Source: a virus. Taken from it: a DNA stretch of 64,000 nt. Shown one piece after another: positions 8,810-17,400 of this stretch (positions are counted from its first letter, which is position 1; each line of letters starts with the position of its first letter). The stretch lies in the IMG/VR virus record IMGVR_UViG_3300030117_007673, positions 1 to 64,000 of that record; one strand, given 5' to 3'. The position numbers and the translations under genes were made by a program. The notes beneath the pieces are model-generated. The model was not told the DNA's origin and ran no database searches. It worked only from the letters and a program-made list of their open reading frames with translations.

Positions 8810-9422
8810 TCCAGAAGTATCTATTATTATCACAAATTACAACTATTCTAAATATCTTGCTAGATGTATAAGAAGTTGCTTAAGCCAACAAAATGTTAAT
8901 TGCGAAGTTATAGTTGTAGATGATTGTAGCACTGATAATTCTTTAGAAGTACTAGAACCTTTTATGGAAGAAATAAAAGTAATTCGTAATAAGAAAAATA
9001 TGGGAGTTGCCGCATCTTCAAATGCAGGGATTAAAAAATCTAGATCTCAATACGTCATCCGCGTTGATGCTGATGATTTTATAAATTCAGAAACCTGCTA
9101 TTTTATGAAATCTTATTTGGAAGCGAATCATGATGCTTTCGGATTGGCTTGTGATTATGTTTTGGTCGATAATCATGAAGATGTTATTGAGAGAAAAAGT
9201 GCTGAAAAAGATAACATATCCTGTGGTATAATGTATAGAAGAGACTTACTACTTGATATGGGTGGTTATAATCCGAAAATGAGACATAGAGAAGAAGAAG
9301 AACTTAGGAAAAGATTGGGAGAATTTTACAATATTCATTATTTGAAAATGCCATTCTATCGCTATAGGATGCACAACGATAACAAGACAAAAGAGCCCGA
9401 ATATAAAACTTGGAAAATATAA
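8802..9422 (+). CDS. Family 2 glycosyltransferase, short
   Basis: A 206-residue GT-A enzyme that begins with the standard SIIITNYNYSKYLARCI segment and has CEVIVVDDCSTDNS (34-47) and the metal-binding DADD (89-92). The later EEEELRKRL segment (GxMxREEEE-like) fits the acceptor region. It is shorter than the usual 250-330 residues, with the C-terminal helices trimmed. The start overlaps AsnB by eight bases. Downstream, only ten bases separate it from the dehydrogenase, with a clear ribosome site between. It probably adds one sugar of the glycan built by this cassette. Confidence 0.85.
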   Translation: MTSPEVSIIITNYNYSKYLARCIRSCLSQQNVNCEVIVVDDCSTDNSLEVLEPFMEEIKVIRNKKNMGVAASSNAGIKKSRSQYVIRVDADDFINSETCYFMKSYLEANHDAFGLACDYVLVDNHEDVIERKSAEKDNISCGIMYRRDLLLDMGGYNPKMRHREEEELRKRLGEFYNIHYLKMPFYRYRMHNDNKTKEPEYKTWKI

Positions 9423-9432
9423 AGGAGTAAAA

Positions 9433-10272
9433 ATGATTAAGGCAATTGGAATTGTAGGACATGGCTTCGTTGGCCAGTCAACATCTTTTGGATTCAGTCC
9501 AGTGGTACCGGTATACGTATACGATAGAGATCCTATGAGAAGTGCTAACACTTTGGAGGAGACAGTAAATAATTCAGATATTATTTTTGTCAGTGTTCCT
9601 ACTCCAATGAATTCTGATGGTTCTATTAATTTGGATATAATTCATAATGCGTTTAAACAAATTAGCGAAGTGAACAAAAGAAAGGACAATGTTGTAATAC
9701 TGAAATCTACTGTTGTCCCAGGTACAACAAAAAAGTTAGCAAAAAAATATAATAAATTAAATATTGTATTCAATCCAGAGTTTTTAACGGAAAGAAAAGC
9801 TAAATTTGATTTTCTAAACCAATCTAGAATTGTTTTAGGCGGAGACAAAGAGCACGTTGCCAGGGTTGAAGAATTATATAAAATGAGGTTTAAAAATCAT
9901 AACTTTGTTAGAACAGACTACAGGACAGCTGAATTTATAAAATATTTTGGCAATGTTTTCTTTAGTGTTAAGGTATCATTCATGAATGAAATGAAAAGAG
10001 TTGCAAATGAGGTCGGAGTCGATTGGCAAAAAGCTTTACATGGCTTTGTCTCGGACGGTAGAATTGGAGATTCGCATTTAAATGTTCCAGGGCCTGACGG
10101 CAAGTTGGGTTTTGGAGGAAGCTGTTTTCCAAAAGATATCAACGCCTTCATTAGCTTTGCAGAAGATCTTGGATTGAATGTGAATGTTATAAAAGCAGCT
10201 TGGGAAACAAATCTTGAAGTAAGGCCTGAACGAGACTGGGAAGGTTTGAAAGGCCGCGCAGTAATTGAATAA
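9433..10272 (+). CDS. UDP-glucose/GDP-mannose dehydrogenase family protein lacking the C-terminal domain
   Basis: A 279-residue protein with an N-terminal NAD-binding GxGxxG (G9, G11, G14 in VGHGFVG), the catalytic segment NPEFLTER (114-121), and the active-site cysteine C231 in GFGGSCFPKDI. The family oxidises UDP-sugars twice to uronic acids. Typical members are 390-430 residues. This one ends shortly after the catalytic Cys and lacks the C-terminal UDP-binding domain. It also has a shortened N-terminal region after the first strands. It may need a partner, use a different donor, or be less specific. It is the last gene of the glycan cassette and has a good ribosome site (AAAGGAG). Confidence 0.75.
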   Translation: MIKAIGIVGHGFVGQSTSFGFSPVVPVYVYDRDPMRSANTLEETVNNSDIIFVSVPTPMNSDGSINLDIIHNAFKQISEVNKRKDNVVILKSTVVPGTTKKLAKKYNKLNIVFNPEFLTERKAKFDFLNQSRIVLGGDKEHVARVEELYKMRFKNHNFVRTDYRTAEFIKYFGNVFFSVKVSFMNEMKRVANEVGVDWQKALHGFVSDGRIGDSHLNVPGPDGKLGFGGSCFPKDINAFISFAEDLGLNVNVIKAAWETNLEVRPERDWEGLKGRAVIE

Positions 10273-10289
10273 TAAAAAAGGAGAATAAA

Positions 10290-10511
10290 ATGAAACTTTC
10301 TAATCAAGCAATGGGTGCATTAATGATGGCGCTACAAAAATCTATCATGGATCAGAGTGATATGACTGGGCTATTAAAAGAACTTGACTTTTCTGTCGAC
10401 GAAAATGAACAACTGGTTGTTGAAAATCCTCCACTTGTTCGAGTTCCGAAAAAGGAAGTAGACGAGGATCCAATTATGCCAAGAGAGGACGATTTCTTCG
10501 GCAATGCCTAA
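10290..10511 (+). CDS. Small acidic protein of unknown function
   Basis: A 73-residue protein with a good ribosome site (AAAAGGAG, seven bases before ATG). The N-terminal half is amphipathic (MGALMMALQKSIM), and the C-terminal half is acidic and proline-containing, ending in MPREDDFFGNA. No catalytic motif is seen. It overlaps the next gene by eight bases and begins the block of small genes that leads to the late sigma factor. I do not recognise the family. The position suggests a virion-assembly or regulatory accessory protein, but there is no direct evidence. Confidence 0.6.
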   Translation: MKLSNQAMGALMMALQKSIMDQSDMTGLLKELDFSVDENEQLVVENPPLVRVPKKEVDEDPIMPREDDFFGNA

Positions 10512-10758
10512 GTATTTTTACCATTGTGAATCTTGCGATAAAAGATTTACAACTTTTCATCTAATGAGTGAAACATTGGAGCGCTGTGAAGAGTGCGGAA
10601 GTGAGGGTTTTTTGAAAAAACTACCTGTATTTCCTGTGAATGTAAAAAAGAAAAAAGGGCAAAAAAAGGTTGGCGAAGTGGTCAAGACACATATTGAAGA
10701 AACAAAAGTGGACATTAAAAAACAGAAAGAGGAGTTAAAAAAAGATTATAACCCATGA
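10504..10758 (+). CDS. FmdB-like zinc-ribbon protein
   Basis: An 84-residue protein with two CxxC pairs (C8/C11 and C28/C31) in the order MPKYFYHCESC ... LERCEEC, typical of the FmdB/CxxC_CxxC_SSSS regulatory zinc ribbon. The remainder is a Lys-rich tail (KKKKGQKK and onward) of low complexity. Such ribbons are common in phages and may bind DNA, RNA or a protein partner. It overlaps the preceding small gene by eight bases and the next by four bases. A role near late transcription is suggested by closeness to the sigma factor gene, which is inference. Confidence 0.7.
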   Translation: MPKYFYHCESCDKRFTTFHLMSETLERCEECGSEGFLKKLPVFPVNVKKKKGQKKVGEVVKTHIEETKVDIKKQKEELKKDYNP

Positions 10759-11054
10759 GTTATGTAATTATCACATTGTTGGCTCTGTTAAACGTAGGGC
10801 TAATTTGGTATATAAGGAGCATTCTTAATAAGTTTGTTTTCTTATCTGAGAATATTGATGACTTATTTTATGATCTGAATTCATTTTCTCAACACTTAGA
10901 ATCTTTATACCAATTGGAAACATATTATGGAGATGCTACATTGGAGGCTTTAATAAGTCATTCTAAAAGTGTTGTAGAGGGTGTTAATAAATTCAAAGAT
11001 GTTTATTCTTTGGAGGAGATAGAGGAAAACGATGGCGAAGAAGAGGAAGAGTAA
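10755..11054 (+). CDS. Small membrane-anchored protein
   Basis: A 99-residue protein with one N-terminal hydrophobic segment (residues 3-19, VIITLLALLNVGLIWYI), then a helical region and a strongly acidic C-terminus of consecutive Glu. This suggests a single-pass inner-membrane protein with a cytoplasmic or periplasmic helical tail. The Glu codons at the end overlap the start of the sigma factor gene by 23 bases. No family was recognised. The neighbours are FmdB-like and sigma-like genes. Confidence 0.6.
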   Translation: MSYVIITLLALLNVGLIWYIRSILNKFVFLSENIDDLFYDLNSFSQHLESLYQLETYYGDATLEALISHSKSVVEGVNKFKDVYSLEEIEENDGEEEEE

Positions 11055-11724
11055 ATCAAAAAGATATTATTTTACCAAAGTTCATGAAGAAGCAATAGTG
11101 GACTATGCTAAGACAAATGATATCAAAATAAGGACTGAACTTTATATAGTTTATATACAGCCTGCATTTAGCGAGCTGGTGGACAAGATTGTGTTTACCT
11201 ACAAATTTTCAAACCTACCCAATATAGATTTATTGCGAGATGAATGTAAAATTTGGCTAACAACTATTCTTGATAAGTTTGATCCAGAAAAGGGGTCAAA
11301 AGCCTTCTCATATTTTAGTGTTATCACAAAGAACTGGTTTATTCACAAAGTAAAGAATAACACACAGCGCCATAAAAGGGAGATTCAGTTTGAAGATCTG
11401 TCAAAAGACGTTGAACACAACCACATGTCTGTTAGCGATCATTATGATAAAAAAAGAGAACAGGTTGAGTTTTGGGATAACCTTTGGAAACAAATTGAAT
11501 TTTGGAGCCAGGAAAATCTACGCACCAACGAGAGAAAAGTTTTAGAAGCGATAAAGATCCTACTTGAGAATTCCGATGATATTGAGATTTTTAATAAAAA
11601 AGCTATCTATCTTTATTTGAGAGAATTGACGGGCTTAAACACTAAACAAGTGGTCAACAATTTGAATAAAATGAGGGCAAGATATCAGGTTTTTAAAAAA
11701 GATTGGAATGAAGGAAAAATATAA
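11032..11724 (+). CDS. Late-transcription sigma factor, T4 gp55-like
   Basis: A 230-residue protein rich in Lys and helices. The centre, KFDPEKGSKAFSYFSVITKNWFIHKVKN (about residues 82-109), fits region 2 of sigma factors as kept in T4 gp55 and its relatives: FDxxK, then an aromatic AxSYF, then an NxFIxKVKxxxQR-like basic helix. gp55 binds host RNA polymerase core, recognises a simple -10-like late promoter and works with the sliding clamp. T4 gp55 is about 185 residues, so this copy is somewhat longer, with a C-terminal part that may be a region-4 surrogate (ITGLNTKQVVNNLNKM-like helix). The gene is placed before the structural genes it would serve. Confidence 0.65.
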   Translation: MAKKRKSKSKRYYFTKVHEEAIVDYAKTNDIKIRTELYIVYIQPAFSELVDKIVFTYKFSNLPNIDLLRDECKIWLTTILDKFDPEKGSKAFSYFSVITKNWFIHKVKNNTQRHKREIQFEDLSKDVEHNHMSVSDHYDKKREQVEFWDNLWKQIEFWSQENLRTNERKVLEAIKILLENSDDIEIFNKKAIYLYLRELTGLNTKQVVNNLNKMRARYQVFKKDWNEGKI

Positions 11725-11727
11725 ATC

Positions 11728-11737
11728 ATTCTAATTA
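11728..11737 (+). promoter_or_regulatory. Candidate late-promoter element (ATTCTAATTA)
   Basis: In the 34-base gap between the sigma factor gene and the 94-residue gene, ATTCTAATTA has its TAATTA core 27 bases before the ATG at 11759. It matches the position of related elements before 19965, 40158 and 44322. A TATAAATC at 11720 also lies close by and resembles the T4 late box, so either may be the functional element. Confidence 0.3.
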
Positions 11738-11758
11738 CACTAGTAAGGAGCGATTTAT

Positions 11759-12043
11759 ATGAGCGAGCTGGACAAATATTTAGAAGAATCTATTGAAAAC
11801 ATTAGACAGGATAGAGATGTAACTAAATCTCTCCTGAAAGATGTCATGACATACCTTGCCGGCGATGAAACCAGGCATGGGCAAGTTGGCCAGATTGCGG
11901 CAAAATATGTTGAAACTCTACAAAGGTCAAACGAGCAGTTGGTGAAAATTGCAGCGTTAATCCAAAAGAAGACTAAATCTGATGTTGGTTTAACAGAAAA
12001 CGATAAGAACGAAATATTTGACTTAATTAAGGAATCTGGATAA
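11759..12043 (+). CDS. Small helical phage protein, possibly terminase small subunit-like
   Basis: A 94-residue all-helical protein preceded by a ribosome site (TAAGGAG) and a 34-base gap that carries a possible promoter element. The central segment GQIAAKYVETLQRSNEQLVKIAALIQKK looks like a coiled-coil or oligomerisation helix. The pattern recalls small conserved proteins of T4-like aquatic phages, and a terminase small subunit is one possibility, but I cannot confirm this without a profile search. The stop codon is immediately followed by the ATG of the hub gene, so the two are likely co-translated. Confidence 0.5.
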   Translation: MSELDKYLEESIENIRQDRDVTKSLLKDVMTYLAGDETRHGQVGQIAAKYVETLQRSNEQLVKIAALIQKKTKSDVGLTENDKNEIFDLIKESG

Positions 12044-13393
12044 ATGACTAAGTATGGTAGCGGTGATTTAAATCCTCAAGCTCGAGCATTAGTGACCAGA
12101 GAGTATACTTCTGATTCGACATTTGATACTTTTATCCGTGACGCAGCCGCCCGAGCAACGCAAGAAGATATTTTTGCAAACGCTGGTCCTTTTAAAGCTG
12201 AAGTTCTTCGCGTTTGGAAAGAAGACGGTACAAACATTAATTCAGGATTTTGGACAGCTTTATTTGATGATGGCGTCGAGGGCGAAATAATTTTTATAAA
12301 AGCAAGGATTCCTGAAATTCATACATACCCTGTCGACACGGACGATGTTAAAAGTATAGAAATGCACCCAACTTTTGTATCTAAAAAACCAGGCATGACT
12401 GAGCCTCAAGTAGGCACTATAGTTTGGGTTGATTACGAAGACAGAAGAAATCTTACATTTCCAATTTATTTAGGCCCAGTCAACAGCACAGACGATCAAG
12501 TATCACAACAACTAAGCGAAGGGATTAGACGCACCGCGAAAGAACTCTATAATAATCCTGCCTCTCCCAGAAAACCGTTCATCTTTGGCGGAGGAAATCA
12601 TAAAATGAGGATAGGAGATCTCACAATTCAGTCTGACGATGTTTTTATGAATCTTAGCACAAACAAGCCCAGCGGTTATAAAAGAAAAAAGCCTCCAGAT
12701 ACAATCATTATTCATGAAAGCGCCGCAGGTCGCGTTTCGTTTGACGCAGGAAAGATACCTGATGGAGGTCGGAAATTGACACATAAGGCTCTGGAAAAAA
12801 ATACTTTGGGAGTCCATTTTGGTGTTGATAGATATGGTAAAGTGTTTCAATCTGCAGATCCTGTCCACAGGGTCCTATCGCACGCCAAAGAGTTCAATCC
12901 CGTATCTGTTGCAATTGAAATATATAATCCATTCAACACAGGGCTTGCAAGTAATTACAAAAACACGCCTGAACCGACCGACATAGTTATGCCCGGAATC
13001 CCTTTAGGGCACAAAGGCAACATTCTAATACCAAGTAGAAAGCAACTAGAATCAGCCTATAAACTTATTATTCATATAACTTCAACTATACCTTCCATTC
13101 CTCTAGGGTTCCCAGCTTTAGATTCTTCAATGATCTACACATGGGGTAATATGGAAGGTTTAAAACCAGGCGTGTCTAAAGGTGTTATAGCCCATGGGCA
13201 TTTTCACCATTCTGATGGAAAAGTAATAGAGTTTTATTCCATATTGAGGATTATGGGCATTTCCCCCGACACTGCGTGGAACATACTTATGGAAGAGATG
13301 GGAAAATCTGTTATTAAAGGAAAAAAACTTAAAAAGACTAACCTTGGCAATTTTGGTGGCACGATAGCTCAAGCGTTCGATTATTTCAGTTAA
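12044..13393 (+). CDS. Baseplate hub protein, gp5-like OB domain fused to N-acetylmuramoyl-L-alanine amidase
   Basis: A 449-residue protein. Residues about 45-150 resemble the OB fold of T4 gp5: FKAEVLRVW, then IIFIKARIPEIHTYP, then GTIVWVDYEDRRNLTFPIYLGPV. Residues about 215-400 form an Amidase_2 (PGRP-type) domain. Likely zinc ligands are H224 in IIIHESAAG, H384 in AHGHF and D391 in SDGK, an H/H/D set as in AmpD. T4 gp5 carries a lysozyme at this place, so here a peptidoglycan amidase appears to replace it and would open the cell wall during tail contraction. The start directly follows the stop of the upstream gene. Confidence 0.75.
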   Translation: MTKYGSGDLNPQARALVTREYTSDSTFDTFIRDAAARATQEDIFANAGPFKAEVLRVWKEDGTNINSGFWTALFDDGVEGEIIFIKARIPEIHTYPVDTDDVKSIEMHPTFVSKKPGMTEPQVGTIVWVDYEDRRNLTFPIYLGPVNSTDDQVSQQLSEGIRRTAKELYNNPASPRKPFIFGGGNHKMRIGDLTIQSDDVFMNLSTNKPSGYKRKKPPDTIIIHESAAGRVSFDAGKIPDGGRKLTHKALEKNTLGVHFGVDRYGKVFQSADPVHRVLSHAKEFNPVSVAIEIYNPFNTGLASNYKNTPEPTDIVMPGIPLGHKGNILIPSRKQLESAYKLIIHITSTIPSIPLGFPALDSSMIYTWGNMEGLKPGVSKGVIAHGHFHHSDGKVIEFYSILRIMGISPDTAWNILMEEMGKSVIKGKKLKKTNLGNFGGTIAQAFDYFS

Positions 13394-13444
13394 GTACGGT
13401 AGCGGCGATAAAATTAAATTTGTATGATTTGAGGAAATTTTCAA

Positions 13445-14443
13445 TTGGCAGAAAAAAGAAAAAAAGTTGATCTTGCTAAGTTAAGAGAAAAGCAATTGAA
13501 GTACTTGCGAGAATTGCAAGGTCCTCCGACGAATGCTGGTGTTGGCAATAATCCTCGTCCTAATCCATATCCAATATATATTAAGGCTGCAAATGAAGTT
13601 GTTTACGGAAATGAAGGAACAGGAGCGCGTATTGTTCTCGGCGCGGATAGACCAGGGAATATTGTTAGCGGCCATGGCGGGATGGGAGAACAAAGATGCG
13701 CCGCAATTAGAATGGTCGCAGGTCCCATGGGAAGTTTTGCCACTTCAGTTGATATCAACACAGGAGACCAACTCTACGCAAGTCCCAGTAATGAATACGA
13801 CGCAGCAACTTGCTACGTAAGTGCTAATTCTGACGTTGATGACGACTTTAGACTTGCAGATGGTACAGTAGGAAACGTTAAAAATAGATCTGCTTTTGTT
13901 GCAAAAGCCGATGCTTTAAGGTTTATAAGTAGAGATGGTGGTATTAAGATTATTGCTGGAGGTGATAGGTACAACTCCAGAGGAGGGCAAATAGTTAGCG
14001 TTCCGGAAATTAATTTAATTGTTAACAATGACGAATCTGGTTTGCAGCCAATACCCAAAGGAGAGAACTTAAGAGAGGCTTTAATTAGGATGAATAAACA
14101 ACTACAAGATGTGACAAACGTTGTCAAGGGCCTCTTAGATTCTCAAATAGCTTATAATGCCACTTTGATGAACCACACGCACCCTATAGCTCCAACAACT
14201 ATTATGGTCCCCAATCCAGTTGGGCTGCCCCCATTTGTGCCAGGAGGCTTTATGGTTGGGACAACGACCCTTCCAAGTATAGAATGCGAGATACAAGGGG
14301 GGATTACAACAGGTATACAAAGCACTTTTCAGGCTCCTTCTTTGGCAATAAATGCAACAAATACAGCATTCTTTTCATTCAATTATTTTAGAAACCCCTC
14401 GAGCCCGAAATATATCAACAGCAGGAATGTAAAAACAACTTAA
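13445..14443 (+). CDS. Putative baseplate hub/spike protein
   Basis: A 332-residue protein read from a TTG start preceded by GAGG at a suitable distance. After a charged N-terminus (RKKVDLAKLREKQLKYLRELQG) it is rich in Gly and beta-strand-like stretches such as EVVYGNEGTGARIVLGADRP and DGGIKIIAGGDR. The second of these recalls the repetitive strands of a spike. A conserved-looking NHTHPIAP near residue 239 is similar to the THTHP segment found in phage spike and PAAR-associated proteins. It sits between the hub-amidase and a giant baseplate-region protein. The spike role is inferred, and the family is not named with certainty. Confidence 0.5.
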   Translation: MAEKRKKVDLAKLREKQLKYLRELQGPPTNAGVGNNPRPNPYPIYIKAANEVVYGNEGTGARIVLGADRPGNIVSGHGGMGEQRCAAIRMVAGPMGSFATSVDINTGDQLYASPSNEYDAATCYVSANSDVDDDFRLADGTVGNVKNRSAFVAKADALRFISRDGGIKIIAGGDRYNSRGGQIVSVPEINLIVNNDESGLQPIPKGENLREALIRMNKQLQDVTNVVKGLLDSQIAYNATLMNHTHPIAPTTIMVPNPVGLPPFVPGGFMVGTTTLPSIECEIQGGITTGIQSTFQAPSLAINATNTAFFSFNYFRNPSSPKYINSRNVKTT

Positions 14444-14444
14444 T

Positions 14445-17400
14445 ATGGCTACAATTTGGACAAAAAAAACTCCCGGACTTCCGTGGAAAGATGCAGAGAC
14501 AGGTGATTATCTCATTATCGCAGAGTTGACACCATCGATGGCTCAAGGTTCAATTCCCGGAACCGATATAGAATTTCATGAACAAATCGCTTTGCAGAAT
14601 GCACAAGATAACTTTTATGAATATTACGCTGCCAATCTTGTTGCAGTGGGGCAGGGAGATTCTATACCTTCAGCAGATAAAACTTTTGAAGTTGTAACAA
14701 AAAATGGAGTAAAACAAAAACACATTTCTCCAAGACCAAATGGTTCTGCTTTATACCTTATTCGTTATACAGGTGGAACAGGAGATCCGAAAGATATACC
14801 ACAGTTACCTAGGCAATCAATCACAGCTTTTTCGTCGAGTAATCCTGGTGTAGATACTAGTAACATATTAGTGTTTGATAGTTACAACGACTTTGCCAAG
14901 ATGATGGAGCTTGTGGCTAAAAAGTTAGAAGAATACGACAAGCAATTAAAAGAAGACAATCCGGACGGCATGAATTATTCTGGTCCAGCATTGTTGGGAT
15001 ATGGAAAATTTGATTTCTTAGCAGAAGCAGAGAGTTTAAGAAAGTTTTATACAGAGATATTTGATCTTTTTGAGAGAAACAATGTGCCTGAAACAGTGCC
15101 TTTCCAAATGTTGCACTCTGCAAATTTAATATCTGATGAACTGCTTCTAGGCCAGGGTTTGGAAAGATATTTAATTCAAGCTATCGCTTCGTTCGAAGAA
15201 AATGGAAATGGGTACGTTTTTAATGGCACAGAATACTTTTTTGGAGGCAAAACCCGCTGGAGAGCAGAATTTGGTTCTGAAGCCTCTACACTTCCTGGAA
15301 GAGAGCCCTTTACACTACCAAGAACAGCTAATTTTATTATAAACTTATCATCGATAGTAAACATCATGTTGTCAGGATATGGTGCAGACTCAATAGATGA
15401 TATTAATGTTGGCCCTGGTTGTAGTCTTCCACCACTAGCAGCGAAAGAAGAACCGATGCCACTGTTATCGTTTATGGAAAATGGTTTTGTGCAGCCAAAA
15501 CCTATTCTTTTGTTTAGCCTACAAGGGGATCCGATCAAGGTTTTCGATAAGCTGGCAAAACAAAATAAACCAGTTGTTAAAAAAAGCGAAAAAGATTCTA
15601 TTGAGAAGTTTATAAAAGAGGATCTGCTACGAGAGGCTGTAGCGAACAGAACTAAAAAAGCTGATGAATATGTTGGAGATTTTGTTTTTGAAAGTCTGCC
15701 TTCACCGCCAAACGATTTCCGAGAATTAAAAACTATTGATGATGTTTATGCATATATATTAAATCGTATCGACATACCGACTATTGCACAAGAGGCAATG
15801 GCATGTTTAGGACTTGTTTTATCTATTGAAGATTTGCTTGATATAGCCTGCGACAAATTATTGAGAGCTGTGTTTGGCGATATAAAAAGGCTTGAAAAAT
15901 TAATTGAATTTATGGAAAGCGGGGATCCTTTACTTGGAACAGCCTTTGCCGCCGCAGGTTTAGATCAACTTTCAAATGTCGACGCCGGCGGATCAATAGA
16001 CCAATTGACCAATGATTTAAGAAATTTTATAGCAGGCGAAATTGATACTGGAAACGATGTTGCCGATCAATTTTTCACAGAGGAGACATTAGGCGCTTTT
16101 GATGGCGATATAAAAGCTACAAAGAGGTTTATTTGCGAAGTTTTGATAATTGGCCCGTTTGTTGGCCTCGCAGCGCTTATTGCTTTGATAAAAAGATTAC
16201 GCCAACCCGAAAAACCACAACCTCCTGAAATACCTCCATTTAAAAAATGTGAGCCAGGTTTTACTATCCCTGATAATATTCCGATTCTTGACAGACTTTT
16301 GCAGTATTTGATAGATTTGGCTTTAGAAAAAGCAGAAGAATTATTAATGGAATTAATAATTCAACCGCTAAAAGAATTGTTGGAGAATTTATTTGCGGCC
16401 TGCCGCGATGACGACGAGTTTGAATATGGCACAACAGATCTAGATGACTTCCCTTATGATGACGACGTGTTTGACGCATATACAGATAACCTACCGGAAG
16501 ACTTTAATGTTAACGATTTTTTGAATGGCCTGTTCGCTTCTTTGACGCCAAATGAGTTGTGCTCTTTATATAAAGGCGAAGCAACAGAAGATTTATTAAA
16601 ATTTGTTTTAGATCATTTCAAAAACAACACCCCGGAAAATTCAAGTTTCTCACAAATAAACACTCTTGAAAAAGTTGTAATTTTCTTCATTGACTTGGGA
16701 GAAAAAACAGATTTGTCACGTTGTGATGAATTGTCCGAAGAAACAGATAGAGATTTAGATAGAACTTTGATAGACCTGTGTGATGATGGTACAGGATTTA
16801 GAGAAAGAATGATGGCTCAAGCTTTAATGCGGAGAGGATTGACAATAGAGGAAATAGAAGAACAATTATCACAAACAAATGAAATGAACAAAGATGTCGC
16901 AGGATCTTTATTGGATCTTCTGTCTGCAGCAGATCGAGCAGCAGAGATAGAAATAGACATGTCGGACGCCATGAAAGATTCAATTAAAGGTCCAGTGCTT
17001 AAAACACTGGAAGGTATGTTTGGAGCAGTTGAGAGACAATTTTTATCAGAAATGACATTATTTGTTCCTTTGGTTTCCACTAGAAAGCTTAATTTGATGA
17101 GATTCCTTGGTCTTGAACTTATTGAAAGCACGGACCCGTCAACCAACAACGGACTTTTTAGAGATATTTTAAATGATCAGACTGGTTATTATCACACGTT
17201 CGCATTAACCGCAAAGAAGCCTATTTTACTTCCCTATGGCGAAGGGATTAAAAAGCCGATTACTGATGTATATACGCCGTTCACAACGTCGGCGGCGAAG
17301 GGAGCCGTTTCAAAATATGAAGTTAGGTTTAGATTTTTAAAGCCTGGTGTAGATGATCCGTGGACCGGCGGCGCAGCCCAATCCAAAACCTCTATAGAAA

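Noticed and set aside
1-10272. Host chromosome flank next to an integrated prophage
   Set aside because: Same strand, same overlaps, and a methyltransferase paralogue in the phage core; no integrase, attachment site or tRNA edge is visible.
9918-10307. 129-residue minus-strand open frame
   Set aside because: It is opposite the dehydrogenase catalytic region and has no recognisable protein pattern.
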